In this document: one piece after another, positions 1 to 10,442 of the stretch
Layout: each line of letters starts with the position of its first letter
Position numbering within the stretch: position 1 is the first letter of the stretch
Notes under the pieces: model-generated
The model's input: the letters and a program-made list of their open reading frames with translations, nothing else
Database searches by the model: none
Told to the model about the DNA's origin: nothing
Source: Bacteroides neonati
GTDB taxonomy: Bacteria > Bacteroidota > Bacteroidia > Bacteroidales > Bacteroidaceae
Direction: 5' to 3'
DNA length: 64,000 nucleotides
Assembly: GCF_000499785.1 (NCBI RefSeq)
Contig: NZ_HG726027.1
Location: 186,001-250,000 of the forward strand
Program-made: the position numbers and the translations under genes

Positions 1-2589
1 TATAGTGGAACGTATGGCTTTAGCTCTCCTATTAATATGCCGGAGATGATGAACTCTATTGAGTATGCTAATTATGAGAATGAGAAAAGGCGGAACAATG
101 GGGTAAAAGAGCTCTTTACACCTAATATCATTGATAAGATGTATCAGTTTATGCAGAACCCTTATTCTCCCGGACTTCCGGGGGTAGATGTCAATGCCAA
201 CGGAACTGATTGGGCGGGTGCAGTCGATAACCTTTATGCTAATACCGACTGGTTCGATTATTATTTTAAAGATAGATCTCCCCGGCAAACACATAATTTA
301 AGTGTTACGGGTGGTACTGATAAACTAAATTTTTATGTAGGTATGGGCTATACATACCAAGAAGGGCTAATGAGTGAAGTGGAGGATAACCTAAGTAAAT
401 ACAATCTGAATACAAAACTAGGATTAAAAGCAAATAAATGGTTGCGGTTTGACTTCAGCAATAATGTGATGTTAACCATTACGAAGCGCCCAATGCCCAA
501 TCAAACTATATTCTATAATGGTATATCCGGTACGACTCCCAATCGTCCGACTAAATTACCGGTGACGTCAGAGTATAACTTACCGAACTGGAATGAGTAT
601 CTTTATTTGAAAAGTGCTAATTACCGAGAAAGTAAAATTTCAGATATCATCTCTCTGTCTACTACAATCACCCCATTAGAGGGTTGGGACATTGTTGGCG
701 AAATGAAGACTCGCTTGGATGTACGGACAAATGATTTTACTTTGAAAAAACCTCGGTATGAGAAGCCTGGCAATGAAATGAATATTATTACCGGAACCCG
801 ACAAGGGTATCAATATCCGGGTATGTCTTGGAAGAATACGCAATTCGGTTCATTCACCAGAGGTTCTGCCTTCGATTATTATTTATCTCCCAGTGTCATG
901 ACTTCTTATTCACACCAATGGGGTGATCATTACTTTAAAGGAATGGCTGGTTATCAGATGGAAGTGCAAGAATACTCTAATGAGTTTATTTACCGCGATG
1001 GTATGTTGAGTGAGGATACTTATTCTTTTGAAAATGCTAACGGAGCTACTTACGTGGGAGAAGGGCGTACACATTGGGCTACAATGGGGCTATTTGCCAA
1101 ATTAAACTACAATTACAAGGAAATTTACTTTTTGGAAGTAAGCGGACGTTATGACGGATCTTCCCGTTTTGCACTCGGTCGTCGTTGGGGATTGTTTCCT
1201 TCTATGTCTGCGGGGTATGACATTGCTCGTACTGACTATTTTAAAGAACTGGATGTACCGATATCTCAGTTGAAGGTTCGTGGTTCTTACGGTATGTTGG
1301 GAAATCAAAATGGAGCAGGATTGTATGACTATCTGGGTCTGATGCCGCTTAGTACGAATACGGCTAATGGATGGTTGCTTCCCCCGACAGGAGGAGGAAC
1401 TGCCATCATTGGTACGACTGCCGGAACACCTAAAATGCTTAGTCCTACCATCACTTGGGAAAAAGTGAACACGATCAATCTTGGGTTGGATTTCGGTCTT
1501 TTCAATAACCGTTTGTCTGCAACGGCAGAAATCTATCAACGTACCACTAGCGATATGATCGGCCCGGCTGAAGCTATTCCGATGATGAGTGGTATCTCTT
1601 CTGGCGACCGTGCCAAAGTGAATAATGCATCTTTGCGTACTCGTGGTTGGGAGCTTAGCGTGAATTGGAATGATCGTTTAAAATGTGGTTTCAGTTATGG
1701 TATTGGCTTTAATATTTCTAATTATAAAACTATTATTACGAAGTACAATAACCCTACGGGTGTTCTATACAACAATCATACCGGATTGGGGCGCAACAAA
1801 GGATATTATGAGGGAATGGATTTGGGTGAGATATGGGGATACCAAGCAGATGATTTGTTTATGACGAATCGCGAAATCGATGAATATTTGAAAACCACCG
1901 ATCTGTCTTTCTTTAAAGGTGCCAATCTGTGGCAGCGAGGAGATTTGAAATACATTGATGTAAATGGTGATGGTAAAGTAGATGCAGGAAAAGGTACTTT
2001 GAGCGATCATGGTGATCTTCGTGTGATCGGTAATGCAAATCCTAAATATTCTTTCGGTATTAACCTGAATGTTGGATACAAAGGTTTTGAAATATCGACC
2101 CTGCTTCAAGGAGTAGGCAAGAGAGATTTCGCTTTGCCGGGAAGTTCTTATTTGTTTGGTGGAAGCAATTACTTTAAACAGCATTTAGATTATTTCAGTG
2201 CCGATAATCCGGATGGTTATCTGCCACGTTTGGGAGGAGTAAATTCATTGGATACTCCGGTAAACACCGGTTATAACACAACTCGCTATTTGCTCAATAC
2301 GGCTTATATGCGCATGAAGAACCTGACGGTATCTTACCGTTTTGATAAGAAATTGCTCAACTCTGTCGGTATTGAAGGCCTGAGAGTTTATGTTACTTGT
2401 GATAACTTGTTTACCATATCGAAACTGCCCAAGCAGTTCGATCCGGAGACATTGAATCAGGTGAACGATTGGGCCGGCGGAAGCAATAACCTTGCTCCGG
2501 CTATGACCTCGGCTTTGGGAAATAATGGTAATGGTAAAGTCTATCCGATGAACCGTAACTTTGTATTTGGACTCGATTTCACGTTTTAA
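1..2589 (+). CDS. SusC/RagA-like TonB-dependent outer-membrane receptor, 5' end cut off
   Basis: The frame is open from base 1 and ends at 2589, so about 862 C-terminal residues are present; the signal peptide, the carboxypeptidase-regulatory-like domain and most of the plug lie upstream of the window. What remains is plug end and beta-barrel: many alternating aromatic strands, a typical SusC stretch N-L-S-V-T-G-G-T near base 300, and a last residue Phe as in most outer-membrane barrels. SusC proteins import oligosaccharides across the outer membrane using TonB energy and pair with a SusD lid. The SusD-like gene starts 14 nt downstream. The substrate is inferred from the enzymes that follow (host O-glycans). 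Confidence 0.95.
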   Translation, partial: YSGTYGFSSPINMPEMMNSIEYANYENEKRRNNGVKELFTPNIIDKMYQFMQNPYSPGLPGVDVNANGTDWAGAVDNLYANTDWFDYYFKDRSPRQTHNLSVTGGTDKLNFYVGMGYTYQEGLMSEVEDNLSKYNLNTKLGLKANKWLRFDFSNNVMLTITKRPMPNQTIFYNGISGTTPNRPTKLPVTSEYNLPNWNEYLYLKSANYRESKISDIISLSTTITPLEGWDIVGEMKTRLDVRTNDFTLKKPRYEKPGNEMNIITGTRQGYQYPGMSWKNTQFGSFTRGSAFDYYLSPSVMTSYSHQWGDHYFKGMAGYQMEVQEYSNEFIYRDGMLSEDTYSFENANGATYVGEGRTHWATMGLFAKLNYNYKEIYFLEVSGRYDGSSRFALGRRWGLFPSMSAGYDIARTDYFKELDVPISQLKVRGSYGMLGNQNGAGLYDYLGLMPLSTNTANGWLLPPTGGGTAIIGTTAGTPKMLSPTITWEKVNTINLGLDFGLFNNRLSATAEIYQRTTSDMIGPAEAIPMMSGISSGDRAKVNNASLRTRGWELSVNWNDRLKCGFSYGIGFNISNYKTIITKYNNPTGVLYNNHTGLGRNKGYYEGMDLGEIWGYQADDLFMTNREIDEYLKTTDLSFFKGANLWQRGDLKYIDVNGDGKVDAGKGTLSDHGDLRVIGNANPKYSFGINLNVGYKGFEISTLLQGVGKRDFALPGSSYLFGGSNYFKQHLDYFSADNPDGYLPRLGGVNSLDTPVNTGYNTTRYLLNTAYMRMKNLTVSYRFDKKLLNSVGIEGLRVYVTCDNLFTISKLPKQFDPETLNQVNDWAGGSNNLAPAMTSALGNNGNGKVYPMNRNFVFGLDFTF

Positions 2590-2603
2590 AAGGAGAATAT
2601 AAA

Positions 2604-4442
2604 ATGAAAAATATATATAACATATTACTTTTAGCGGGTGTTTTGTTGTTCTCTGCTTGTTCAGATTTTCTGAATAGAGAGCCTTTAACTGCACCTAATA
2701 ATGTCTCTTTTTTGTCAGACCAGGCACAATTGGAGAATTACATAAACAATTTGTATACTTCGCTTCCTGCCTTTGCCCAATTCGGTATGGCTATGAGGGG
2801 AGCCGAAAGCAACAGCGATAATATCATTCTCGAGTCATATAATGCACGTATGAATGGTGAATTGAAAGCATTTGACGGTTCAAGTACTTGGACAGGAGGC
2901 TATGCCAAATTACGTAACGTAAACTATTTCTTCCGTTACTATGCTGTTCCTCCCGAACTGGAAACGGCTGCTGTGCTCTCTTTGAAAGGAGAGGCCTATT
3001 TCTTACGTGCTTATTGGCATTTTTCTCTGTTGACCAGTTTTGGCGATATACCTATTATGGATAAATTTTGGGATGAACAAGCCACGATTGAAGGATTGCA
3101 AATTCCGGCTTCCAACCGTACCGATGTAGCTAAATTTATTCTGCAGGATTTGCAAACAGCTAGCGAATTGCTTTTCGATCGTTCCAAGGGTAAAGGATTG
3201 AGAATATGTAAAGAAGCTGCGCAGATTTTTGCTATGCGGGTGGCTTTATACGAAGGAACCTGGGAGAAATATCATAAAGGAACTGACTTCTATAAAGGAG
3301 CTGACAATTCGAACTTCTTTTTCGAACAGGTAATGGCATTTGGAGATGAAGTATTTAAATCGGACTTGACCCTGAATACTACCCAAACGGATAAAACAGC
3401 CAAGACAGCTGGTGATGCGTTCGGTCATCTATTTAATACAAAAAATATGTCGGACATCAAAGAAGCTGTTTTTTGGAAAAAGTATGATGAGGCAACAGGT
3501 GTCTTTCATGTTTTAGGCAGTTTACTTTCCGGAGGTCAGGTAAATGAAAGCTCTGCAGGCGGACTTTCGCAGGCGCTGGTTGATAACTACTTGAATGCAG
3601 ATGGAACTTTCATTGATCCGACGCTGCCGAAGTTTAAGGATTTCAATGAAACATTCAAAGGACGCGATTCTCGTTTGACCGAAGTTGTGATGAATAGTGG
3701 TTCAAAATTTAAATCGAATGGAAAACCCTTGAATGTAGAGCCTTATCCGATTTTAGTGGGAGAGGACTATTCTGAAGCGGATAGTGCTATTATCAAACGT
3801 ATCTCTCCTCCTTTCCTTAAAGGGTCGGGTAATGGGAAAAATATTACCGGTTACCATATTCGTTTAGGCATTGATACAACTTGGGTTACCGGAAAATCAG
3901 AAACAGCACATGTGCTGATTCGCTATGCCGAGGCGCTGCTCAGCTATGCCGAAGCAGCCGAAGAATTGGGCAAATGTACGGATGCCGTATTAGATAAGAC
4001 CTTGAGGTTATTAAGAGAACGTGCCGGAGTTACTTATGTAAAACCATCGACTATCGATCCTCATTTTCCTGATTTTGGTTATCCGTTGACGCCTAATATG
4101 CAAGAGATTCGTCGAGAAAGACGTTCGGAGTTTGCTTTACAGGACTATCGTCTGGATGATTTGATGCGTTGGAGGGCTCATCCTATATTTAAAAATAAGA
4201 GAGGAAAAGGAGCTTACTTCGGAAAAGAGAGCGTACTCTATCGTTCTTTTGACCCCTTGGCTAAGGATAACGAGACTACAATAGACAAAGTTCTGGTAGA
4301 TGAAAATAATTGGATGGATCCGTTGAAAGAGTTTTTACCCAATGGCTATCAGTTCGATCCCGGTAGAGACTATTTGTTGCCGATTCCACCCGAAGAGCTA
4401 ATGCTGAATAAAACGTTGAAACAGAATCCGGGCAAATGGTGA
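2604..4442 (+). CDS. SusD/RagB-like glycan-binding outer-membrane lipoprotein
   Basis: 612 residues. A short signal peptide ends in lipobox F-S-A-C with Cys19 as lipidation site. The helical TPR-type core is visible in G-E-A-Y-F-L-R-A-Y-W-H-F followed by F-G-D-I-P, a hallmark of SusD proteins, and in the C-terminal E-I-R-R-E-R-R-S-E-F-A-L stretch. SusD sits on the SusC barrel and captures glycan fragments. The gene lies 14 nt after the SusC gene and 48 nt before the GH16 gene, so the three are probably one transcript, which seems to end at the hairpin at 6354-6420. Confidence 0.95.
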   Translation: MKNIYNILLLAGVLLFSACSDFLNREPLTAPNNVSFLSDQAQLENYINNLYTSLPAFAQFGMAMRGAESNSDNIILESYNARMNGELKAFDGSSTWTGGYAKLRNVNYFFRYYAVPPELETAAVLSLKGEAYFLRAYWHFSLLTSFGDIPIMDKFWDEQATIEGLQIPASNRTDVAKFILQDLQTASELLFDRSKGKGLRICKEAAQIFAMRVALYEGTWEKYHKGTDFYKGADNSNFFFEQVMAFGDEVFKSDLTLNTTQTDKTAKTAGDAFGHLFNTKNMSDIKEAVFWKKYDEATGVFHVLGSLLSGGQVNESSAGGLSQALVDNYLNADGTFIDPTLPKFKDFNETFKGRDSRLTEVVMNSGSKFKSNGKPLNVEPYPILVGEDYSEADSAIIKRISPPFLKGSGNGKNITGYHIRLGIDTTWVTGKSETAHVLIRYAEALLSYAEAAEELGKCTDAVLDKTLRLLRERAGVTYVKPSTIDPHFPDFGYPLTPNMQEIRRERRSEFALQDYRLDDLMRWRAHPIFKNKRGKGAYFGKESVLYRSFDPLAKDNETTIDKVLVDENNWMDPLKEFLPNGYQFDPGRDYLLPIPPEELMLNKTLKQNPGKW

Positions 4443-4490
4443 TTCCAACCCAATTTAAAAAACTAACAATCAAGATAGAAATACTAGCAT

Positions 4491-6308
4491 ATGAAAAATA
4501 TATTATATAAAATACTCTTACCCATTTACCTGTTTACACTCACCGTGGTGGGATGTAAAGATGATAATGGAATAGACTCTTTGCCTGAGTCGGTACCTCT
4601 GACTATGACTGTGAATAGCAAGAGTTTTGTAATGGGCGAACGTCTGAAAATTAATTTTGCGGTAGATGGCGAAGGACTTTCGGCAAACGAAGATTTTGAT
4701 ATCTACCTAAGTGCTAAATCGGGTGATAAAGATCAGTCGGGACTCTTTGAAAACTTCCCGAAGATGGTTACTTTTAGTAAAGGAGAAAAGAGCCTGCAAG
4801 TAGATATACCGGTGAACTCGAATATTACTTCGGGTGCCATTGTAGACGTTAGTGCCTTTGTACGTGGCTATAAGGTGACAGGTGCTACACAAACGATAAC
4901 CGTTTCAGACTATTATCGCGTAGCTTTATCCTTGAAGGGAAGCTCAGACAAAGTGGTGAAAGAGGGAGAATCTTTCATCTTGGTCGCTACCGTTCCGGTT
5001 GCTGTGGCCGAAGAGGTGATTGTAACGATTACGCCAAAAGAGGGAGAGGAGAAGTGGTATCAGAATCTTCCTACTTCTATCACCATCCCTGCCGGATCGA
5101 AGTCGGCAGAAAGTACTTCGGCTAGTATCCTTCCGGATGGGAAGTATACTGGAAATGTTGATTTGACTCTACTCTTACAAACGATATCGACCCGCTATCC
5201 TTTGATGGATGAAAGCATTACGTTGAAGATGAACGATATGGATACTCCGTTAGGAACTTCACTTCAAGATGAGCGATGGGTGTATGATAATCCTAATATC
5301 CCGTTCATGTCGACTGCTAACAAAACGGCTATTCAGAATTGGTACACGAAAGAATTGAAAGGGATAAAAGAAGGCGATCCGCATCCGAATTCACAATTGG
5401 CTGCTAATAATTGGAAGTTCTATAACGCTTTGGAGTTTCATAAAATTCCGGTATGCGCTGTCGAGAATGTTGCTAACAATACTTTTATTGCACAAGGTCT
5501 TGCTGCACAAAATACAGTAGGTACACAAGGCGTAGCCGGTGTGGATCTTAATAAATATTCAACTGTTACCGATGATGGTTTCTTGAAATCTTGGACCATG
5601 AAGATTCCGACGAATGCTTCGGGAGGAGGTTCTGGACCTAGACAGTATGGAAATGCAGCATTTTACTCTTGCAAAGGTATTTATAAACCCGGTTTTGCCA
5701 GAATACTTCCGGGCGTGCGAGTGGAAACACGGGCTCGTTTGCGTGGACGTAAGAAAGGTTTCAATATGGCTATCTGGCTTATGGGAACAGCGAATAGGAG
5801 CTGGCCTTTGGTGGGAGAAGTCGATATACTTGAAAACCCTGCCGGAACCGATACGGATAATGATGCGCATCAAACGTTGCATATGGGTAGCGTTGATCGT
5901 AACCCATCTAGTATGAATATGATTACGAAGATGGATGACTGGAATATTTATTGGTTTGAATGGGTAGACGATAAGACAGTAAAAATGGGTATTAATGGAG
6001 AAACAACATTGACGGTTACCGAAGCTACCAGTGGACTTCCGGCTGGTGAGTGGCCATTTAATAGAACGATGAACCCGGATGGTCTCTATTATATCCTTAC
6101 GCAAGCACCTGCTAATAATTGGGCTTTGGGCAGTGTTATTCCTGAAAATTGGGATGAAGGCTTTGCTTCATTGAACAATTACATTGCTGACCGTGATAAG
6201 GATGCTATTCCACGTCTCGAAATAGACTGGGTACGCTTCTATATTAATAAATCGAAAAGCGATTATCTTCAAGGTGTAAGCGGTGTAAGTAACCATACAT
6301 TCTATTGA
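4491..6308 (+). CDS. GH16 family surface lipoprotein, likely endo-acting O-glycanase
   Basis: 605 residues. Lipobox V-V-G-C (Cys22) predicts a lipoprotein. Residues about 30-250 look like two beta-sandwich modules with repeated Ser/Thr-rich strands; the GH16 catalytic fold follows. The GH16 active-site motif ExDxxE is present as E443-V-D445-I-L-E448, so the enzyme should be active. GH16 enzymes cut internal beta-1,3 or beta-1,4 bonds. Agarase-type activity is possible, but the neighbouring GH20, GH29, GH2 and sulfatase favour the Bacteroides and Akkermansia GH16 enzymes that cut poly-LacNAc inside mucin O-glycans. Family is well supported; substrate is inference. Confidence 0.85.
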   Translation: MKNILYKILLPIYLFTLTVVGCKDDNGIDSLPESVPLTMTVNSKSFVMGERLKINFAVDGEGLSANEDFDIYLSAKSGDKDQSGLFENFPKMVTFSKGEKSLQVDIPVNSNITSGAIVDVSAFVRGYKVTGATQTITVSDYYRVALSLKGSSDKVVKEGESFILVATVPVAVAEEVIVTITPKEGEEKWYQNLPTSITIPAGSKSAESTSASILPDGKYTGNVDLTLLLQTISTRYPLMDESITLKMNDMDTPLGTSLQDERWVYDNPNIPFMSTANKTAIQNWYTKELKGIKEGDPHPNSQLAANNWKFYNALEFHKIPVCAVENVANNTFIAQGLAAQNTVGTQGVAGVDLNKYSTVTDDGFLKSWTMKIPTNASGGGSGPRQYGNAAFYSCKGIYKPGFARILPGVRVETRARLRGRKKGFNMAIWLMGTANRSWPLVGEVDILENPAGTDTDNDAHQTLHMGSVDRNPSSMNMITKMDDWNIYWFEWVDDKTVKMGINGETTLTVTEATSGLPAGEWPFNRTMNPDGLYYILTQAPANNWALGSVIPENWDEGFASLNNYIADRDKDAIPRLEIDWVRFYINKSKSDYLQGVSGVSNHTFY

Positions 6309-6353
6309 TGGAGATTAATTGATTTGTTTTCAATGATGAATTAGTGCAATTAT

Positions 6354-6420
6354 CATTCTGAGCAATGAAAGAAGGTTCGAATGTTCATTTGACTTCTTTC
6401 TTTGTTCAGAATGCTTTTTT
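6354..6420 (+). terminator. Rho-independent terminator after the GH16 gene
   Basis: A 21-bp stem (left arm 6354-6374, right arm 6393-6413, two mismatches) is followed by CTTTTTT. It would end the SusC-SusD-GH16 transcript and separate it from the sulfatase-GH20-GH2-GH29 group, unless read-through is allowed. Confidence 0.75.
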
Positions 6421-6495
6421 GATACGAGAGTGCTGTCTGATCTGATCTATTAATTCTAATAACTTTAAGAATTAATATTCCTAAATATAACTATA

Positions 6496-8082
6496 ATGAA
6501 CAACTTACAATCTGGTTTACTCTACTCAATCACCAGTGCTGCTGCGGTAGCATCTTTGGTTTCCTGTGCCGGCAAGCGTCCTAATCAGGATGAACAGAAA
6601 CGACTGAACATCGTCTATATCATGACCGATGACCATACGGCCCAAATGATGAGCTGCTATGATACACGCTATATTGAAACACCTAATCTGGATCGCATAG
6701 CCAAAGATGGAGTGCGCTTTACCAACAGTTTTGTCGCTAATTCGTTGAGTGGTCCCAGCCGTGCCTGCATGATTACCGGCAAGCACAGTTGTGCCAATAA
6801 GTTCTACGATAATACGACTTGCGTGTTTGACAGTGCGCAGCAAACATTTCCGAAGCTGTTGCAAAAAGCCGGTTATCAGACTGCGGTGATTGGCAAGTGG
6901 CATCTCGAAAGCTTGCCGTCAGGCTTTAATTATTGGGAAATAGTGCCCGGACAGGGCGATTATTACAATCCTCGTTTTATCACACAAAACAATGATACGA
7001 TTCAAAAAGAAGGATACATTACCAACCTGATTACCGATGATGCCATCGACTGGATGGAACATAAACGCGTCAAAGATCAGCCCTTTTGTTTGCTGATTCA
7101 TCACAAAGCTATTCATCGCAACTGGATGGCCGATACCTGCAATCTGGCTCTATATGAGGATAAGACATTTCCGATGCCCGACAACTTCTTCGACGACTAT
7201 GCAGGCAGACCCGCTGCAGCAGCGCAGGAAATGAGTATTGTGAAAGATATGGACATGATTTATGACTTGAAAATGTTGCACCCGGATAAAGAGAGTCGCC
7301 TAAAATCCCTTTATGAAGAATACCTCGGGCGGTTGAATCCTGCACAACGTGCTGCATGGGATAAGTTCTATACACCTATCATTGAAGACTTTTACCGGAA
7401 AAAACCCAGGGGGAAAGAACTTGCAAACTGGAAGTTTCAACGCTATATGCGCGATTATATGAAAACCGTGAAGTCTCTCGATGACAATGTGGGGCGTGTG
7501 CTTGATTATCTTAAGGAGAAAGGGTTGCTCGAAAATACATTGGTGGTATATACCTCCGATCAAGGGTTTTATATGGGTGAGCACGGTTGGTTCGACAAAC
7601 GTTTTATGTACGAAGAATCAATGCGTACCCCTCTTATTATGCGCTTACCCGCCGGTATGAATCGCCGGGGAGACATCGGCGAATTAGTACAAAACATTGA
7701 TTATGCACCTACCTTTCTCGAACTGGCTGGAGTAGAGGTTCCTAAAGATATGCAAGGTGCATCACTGTTGCCCTTACTGAAAAATGAAAGACCGCAGCAA
7801 TGGCGAAAAGCGTTGTACTACCACTTCTATGAATTCCCGGCCGAGCATTGCGTAAAACGCCATTATGGCGTGCGTACCGAACGCTATAAGTTGATTCATT
7901 TCTATAATGATATCAATTGGTGGGAGTTGTACGACTTGCAGTCCGATCCGCACGAAATGCATAACTTATACGGGCAGGAGGCGTATGAGCAGATAGCCAA
8001 TGAGTTGAAAGAGGAGCTTTTGAAGCTACAGGAGCAGTACAATGATTCGGTACGTTTCAGCCCCGACAGAGATAAAGAATGA
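6496..8082 (+). CDS. S1-family sulfatase lipoprotein (serine type), likely GlcNAc- or Gal-6-sulfatase
   Basis: 528 residues. Lipobox L-V-S-C with Cys24. The sulfatase signature is S85-G-P-S-R89 followed by M-I-T-G; Ser85 would be oxidised to formylglycine by an anaerobic maturase encoded elsewhere. Metal ligands are seen in T-D45-D46-H and in T-S-D-Q-G near residue 353. Length and motifs fit the S1 family; the subfamily resembles S1_11 GlcNAc-6-O-sulfatases, which is a guess from overall look. Sulfate caps on mucin glycans block exo-enzymes, so removal fits this locus. Its TGA overlaps an upstream ATG of the next frame (ATGA at 8079), but the GH20 start is better placed at 8106. Confidence 0.9.
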   Translation: MNNLQSGLLYSITSAAAVASLVSCAGKRPNQDEQKRLNIVYIMTDDHTAQMMSCYDTRYIETPNLDRIAKDGVRFTNSFVANSLSGPSRACMITGKHSCANKFYDNTTCVFDSAQQTFPKLLQKAGYQTAVIGKWHLESLPSGFNYWEIVPGQGDYYNPRFITQNNDTIQKEGYITNLITDDAIDWMEHKRVKDQPFCLLIHHKAIHRNWMADTCNLALYEDKTFPMPDNFFDDYAGRPAAAAQEMSIVKDMDMIYDLKMLHPDKESRLKSLYEEYLGRLNPAQRAAWDKFYTPIIEDFYRKKPRGKELANWKFQRYMRDYMKTVKSLDDNVGRVLDYLKEKGLLENTLVVYTSDQGFYMGEHGWFDKRFMYEESMRTPLIMRLPAGMNRRGDIGELVQNIDYAPTFLELAGVEVPKDMQGASLLPLLKNERPQQWRKALYYHFYEFPAEHCVKRHYGVRTERYKLIHFYNDINWWELYDLQSDPHEMHNLYGQEAYEQIANELKEELLKLQEQYNDSVRFSPDRDKE

Positions 8083-8105
8083 CATTACGACTAACGATAT
8101 ATACC

Positions 8106-10427
8106 ATGAGAAAATATACCTTATTATTACTTTTGTTACTGGTGCTACCACTTCGGGCACAAGAAACATCCGACCGTCACATCACACAAACACGCTCCAT
8201 ACTTCCATGTCCGATGCAATTGACATCGGGCAGTGGAAGCTATCTGTTTACCTCTCGAACCACCTTTGCGGTAGAGAATGCCGAACAAGCCAATCTGGTA
8301 CGCTCTTTCAGCTCTTTATTCACCCGATCTGCCGGATTTACGCCGAAACTTGTTATCAATAAAAAGGGTGATATACGCTTTATCACCGATGCTTCCTTGA
8401 AAAGTGAGGCCTATCAATTACAGGTAACTCCTAAAAGTATTACCGTGAAAGCAGCCGATGTGAAAGGCTTTTTCTACGCGTTGCAATCGATGCGTTTGTT
8501 GTTGCCCGCTGCTATTGAGAAGAATACAGTGACAAAGGATATCGAATGGAATATACCATCGGTACAGGTAACCGACGAACCGCGTTTCGGATACCGTGGA
8601 CTGATGCTCGATGTGGCTCGCTTCTTTCTGCCCAAAGAGAATGTATTGCGTATCATCGATTGCATGGCTATGTTGAAAATCAATACGCTTCACTTTCACT
8701 TGGTTGATGATAATGGTTGGCGATTGGAAATAAAGAAATATCCCCGGCTTACCGAGGTTGGTGCATGGCGTGTTGACCGTACTGATGTACCCTTTCACTC
8801 TCGACGCAACCCTCAGGCAGGCGAACCTACGCCTATCGGCGGATTCTATACCCAAGAGGATATCAAAGAAATAGTAGCCTATGCTACTCAGCGGCAGGTA
8901 GAGGTGATTCCTGAAATTGAAATGCCGGCTCATACGAACTCTTCACTGGCTGCGTATCCTCAACTGGCTTGTCCGGTAGTTGATCACTTTATTGGCGTGT
9001 TGCCCGGTTTGGGAGGTAAGAATGCCAATGCTATTTACTGTGCGGGAAACGATAGCGTATTTACCTTTTTACAAGATGTGATTGATGAGGTGGTAACCCT
9101 ATTTCCTTCTCGTTACATTCATCTGGGAGGTGATGAGGCTCAAAAAACAACTTGGGAGAAATGTCCGCTTTGTCAGGCACGCATCCAAAAAGAAAAACTG
9201 CCTAACGAAGAGGAGCTGCAAGGCTACTTTATGAAACGGGTGGCAAAATATGTTGCCGACAAAGGCAAAGGGGTGATGGGTTGGGATGAGTTGACCAATA
9301 GTTCCATGCCCGAAGATGCGATTATTTTTGGTTGGCAGGGCATGGGAACGGCTGCATTGAAGGGGGCAAAACTGGGACATCGCTTTGTTATGACCCCCGC
9401 CCGTATCATGTACCTGATTCGCTATCAAGGGCCGCAGTGGTTCGAACCGCTGACCTATTTTGGCAATAACACGCTTAAGGATGTATACGATTACGAACCG
9501 ATTCAGAAAGATTGGAAGCCTGAATATGCTTCTTTGCTGATGGGCGTTCAGGCATCGCTCTGGACAGAATTCTGTAATAAGCCGGAAGATGTGGATTATC
9601 TTTTATTCCCCCGTCTGGCGGCCTTGGCCGAAGGAGCATGGACACTGCCTGAGAAGAAAAACTGGACACGCTTTATTCAAAGCGTAGATAATTACAATGC
9701 TCATCTCGCAGAGAAAGGAATAGTGTATGCACGCTCTATGTACAATATTCAGCATACGGTTACTCCTCAATCCGGCGGGTTGAACGTAGATCTGGAGTGC
9801 ATTCGCCCGGATGTAGAGATTCGGTATACGTTGGATGGAAGCGAACCTACCGCAGCCTCCGCTCTTTATAAACAAGCTCTTATCATTCGCTCGGCGCTTA
9901 CAATGAAGAGTGCTACGTTTATCGCAGGAAAGCAGATGGGACAGACCCTTGTGTTGCCCATCGGTTGGAATAAAGCCACAGCGAAAACGATTCTTGGAGG
10001 AAGGGCTAACGAAAAGGTATTAACAAACGGCGTACGGGGAAGTTTGAAACAAACTGACTTTGAATGGTGTAATTGGGAAAAAAGTGATAGCATATCTTTC
10101 ACGATTGACTTGGAAAAATCGGAAAAGCTGCATACCTTTGCCATCGGTTGCATTACCAACTATGGAATGGCAATACATAAACCTTCTGCCATCCGCGTTG
10201 AGCTATCGAATGACAACACAGACTTCAATACGGTCGGAGAATTGAAATTTACCTTCGAAGAAATTTTCCGCGAAGGTACATTTATCGATAATTGTACGAT
10301 TGATTTAGGTGGCAAGGAAGCGCGTTATGTGCGGGTAACAGGCAAAGGAGCCGGAAAGTGTCCCGAGAATCACGTACGTCCCGGACAAGAATCGAGAGTC
10401 TTTTTCGATGAGATAATGATTGACTAA
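8106..10427 (+). CDS. GH20 beta-N-acetylhexosaminidase
   Basis: 773 residues from ATG 8106, chosen because it gives a clean signal peptide (M-R-K-Y-T followed by a leucine run, ending R-A-Q-E); the upstream ATG at 8079 adds nine residues before it. Order of domains: an N-terminal GH20b-like alpha/beta domain, the TIM barrel with H-F-H-L-V-D-D-N-G-W and H-L-G-G-D343-E344 (catalytic Asp-Glu pair for substrate-assisted hydrolysis), a chitobiase-type C-terminal module, and an F5/8-type (CBM32-like) domain at the end. It removes terminal GlcNAc or GalNAc. The GH2 gene follows 15 nt downstream, so it is co-transcribed with its neighbours. Confidence 0.93.
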   Translation: MRKYTLLLLLLLVLPLRAQETSDRHITQTRSILPCPMQLTSGSGSYLFTSRTTFAVENAEQANLVRSFSSLFTRSAGFTPKLVINKKGDIRFITDASLKSEAYQLQVTPKSITVKAADVKGFFYALQSMRLLLPAAIEKNTVTKDIEWNIPSVQVTDEPRFGYRGLMLDVARFFLPKENVLRIIDCMAMLKINTLHFHLVDDNGWRLEIKKYPRLTEVGAWRVDRTDVPFHSRRNPQAGEPTPIGGFYTQEDIKEIVAYATQRQVEVIPEIEMPAHTNSSLAAYPQLACPVVDHFIGVLPGLGGKNANAIYCAGNDSVFTFLQDVIDEVVTLFPSRYIHLGGDEAQKTTWEKCPLCQARIQKEKLPNEEELQGYFMKRVAKYVADKGKGVMGWDELTNSSMPEDAIIFGWQGMGTAALKGAKLGHRFVMTPARIMYLIRYQGPQWFEPLTYFGNNTLKDVYDYEPIQKDWKPEYASLLMGVQASLWTEFCNKPEDVDYLLFPRLAALAEGAWTLPEKKNWTRFIQSVDNYNAHLAEKGIVYARSMYNIQHTVTPQSGGLNVDLECIRPDVEIRYTLDGSEPTAASALYKQALIIRSALTMKSATFIAGKQMGQTLVLPIGWNKATAKTILGGRANEKVLTNGVRGSLKQTDFEWCNWEKSDSISFTIDLEKSEKLHTFAIGCITNYGMAIHKPSAIRVELSNDNTDFNTVGELKFTFEEIFREGTFIDNCTIDLGGKEARYVRVTGKGAGKCPENHVRPGQESRVFFDEIMID

Positions 10428-10442
10428 AATACCCTAAAGAAG

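Noticed and set aside
1102..1539. Minus-strand frames inside the SusC-like gene and other antisense frames across the PUL genes
   Set aside because: All lie opposite strong, motif-bearing genes, lack family features and are explained as shadow frames.
8079..8105. GH20 start at ATG 8079 overlapping the sulfatase stop
   Set aside because: The nine extra residues precede a clean signal peptide that starts at 8106.
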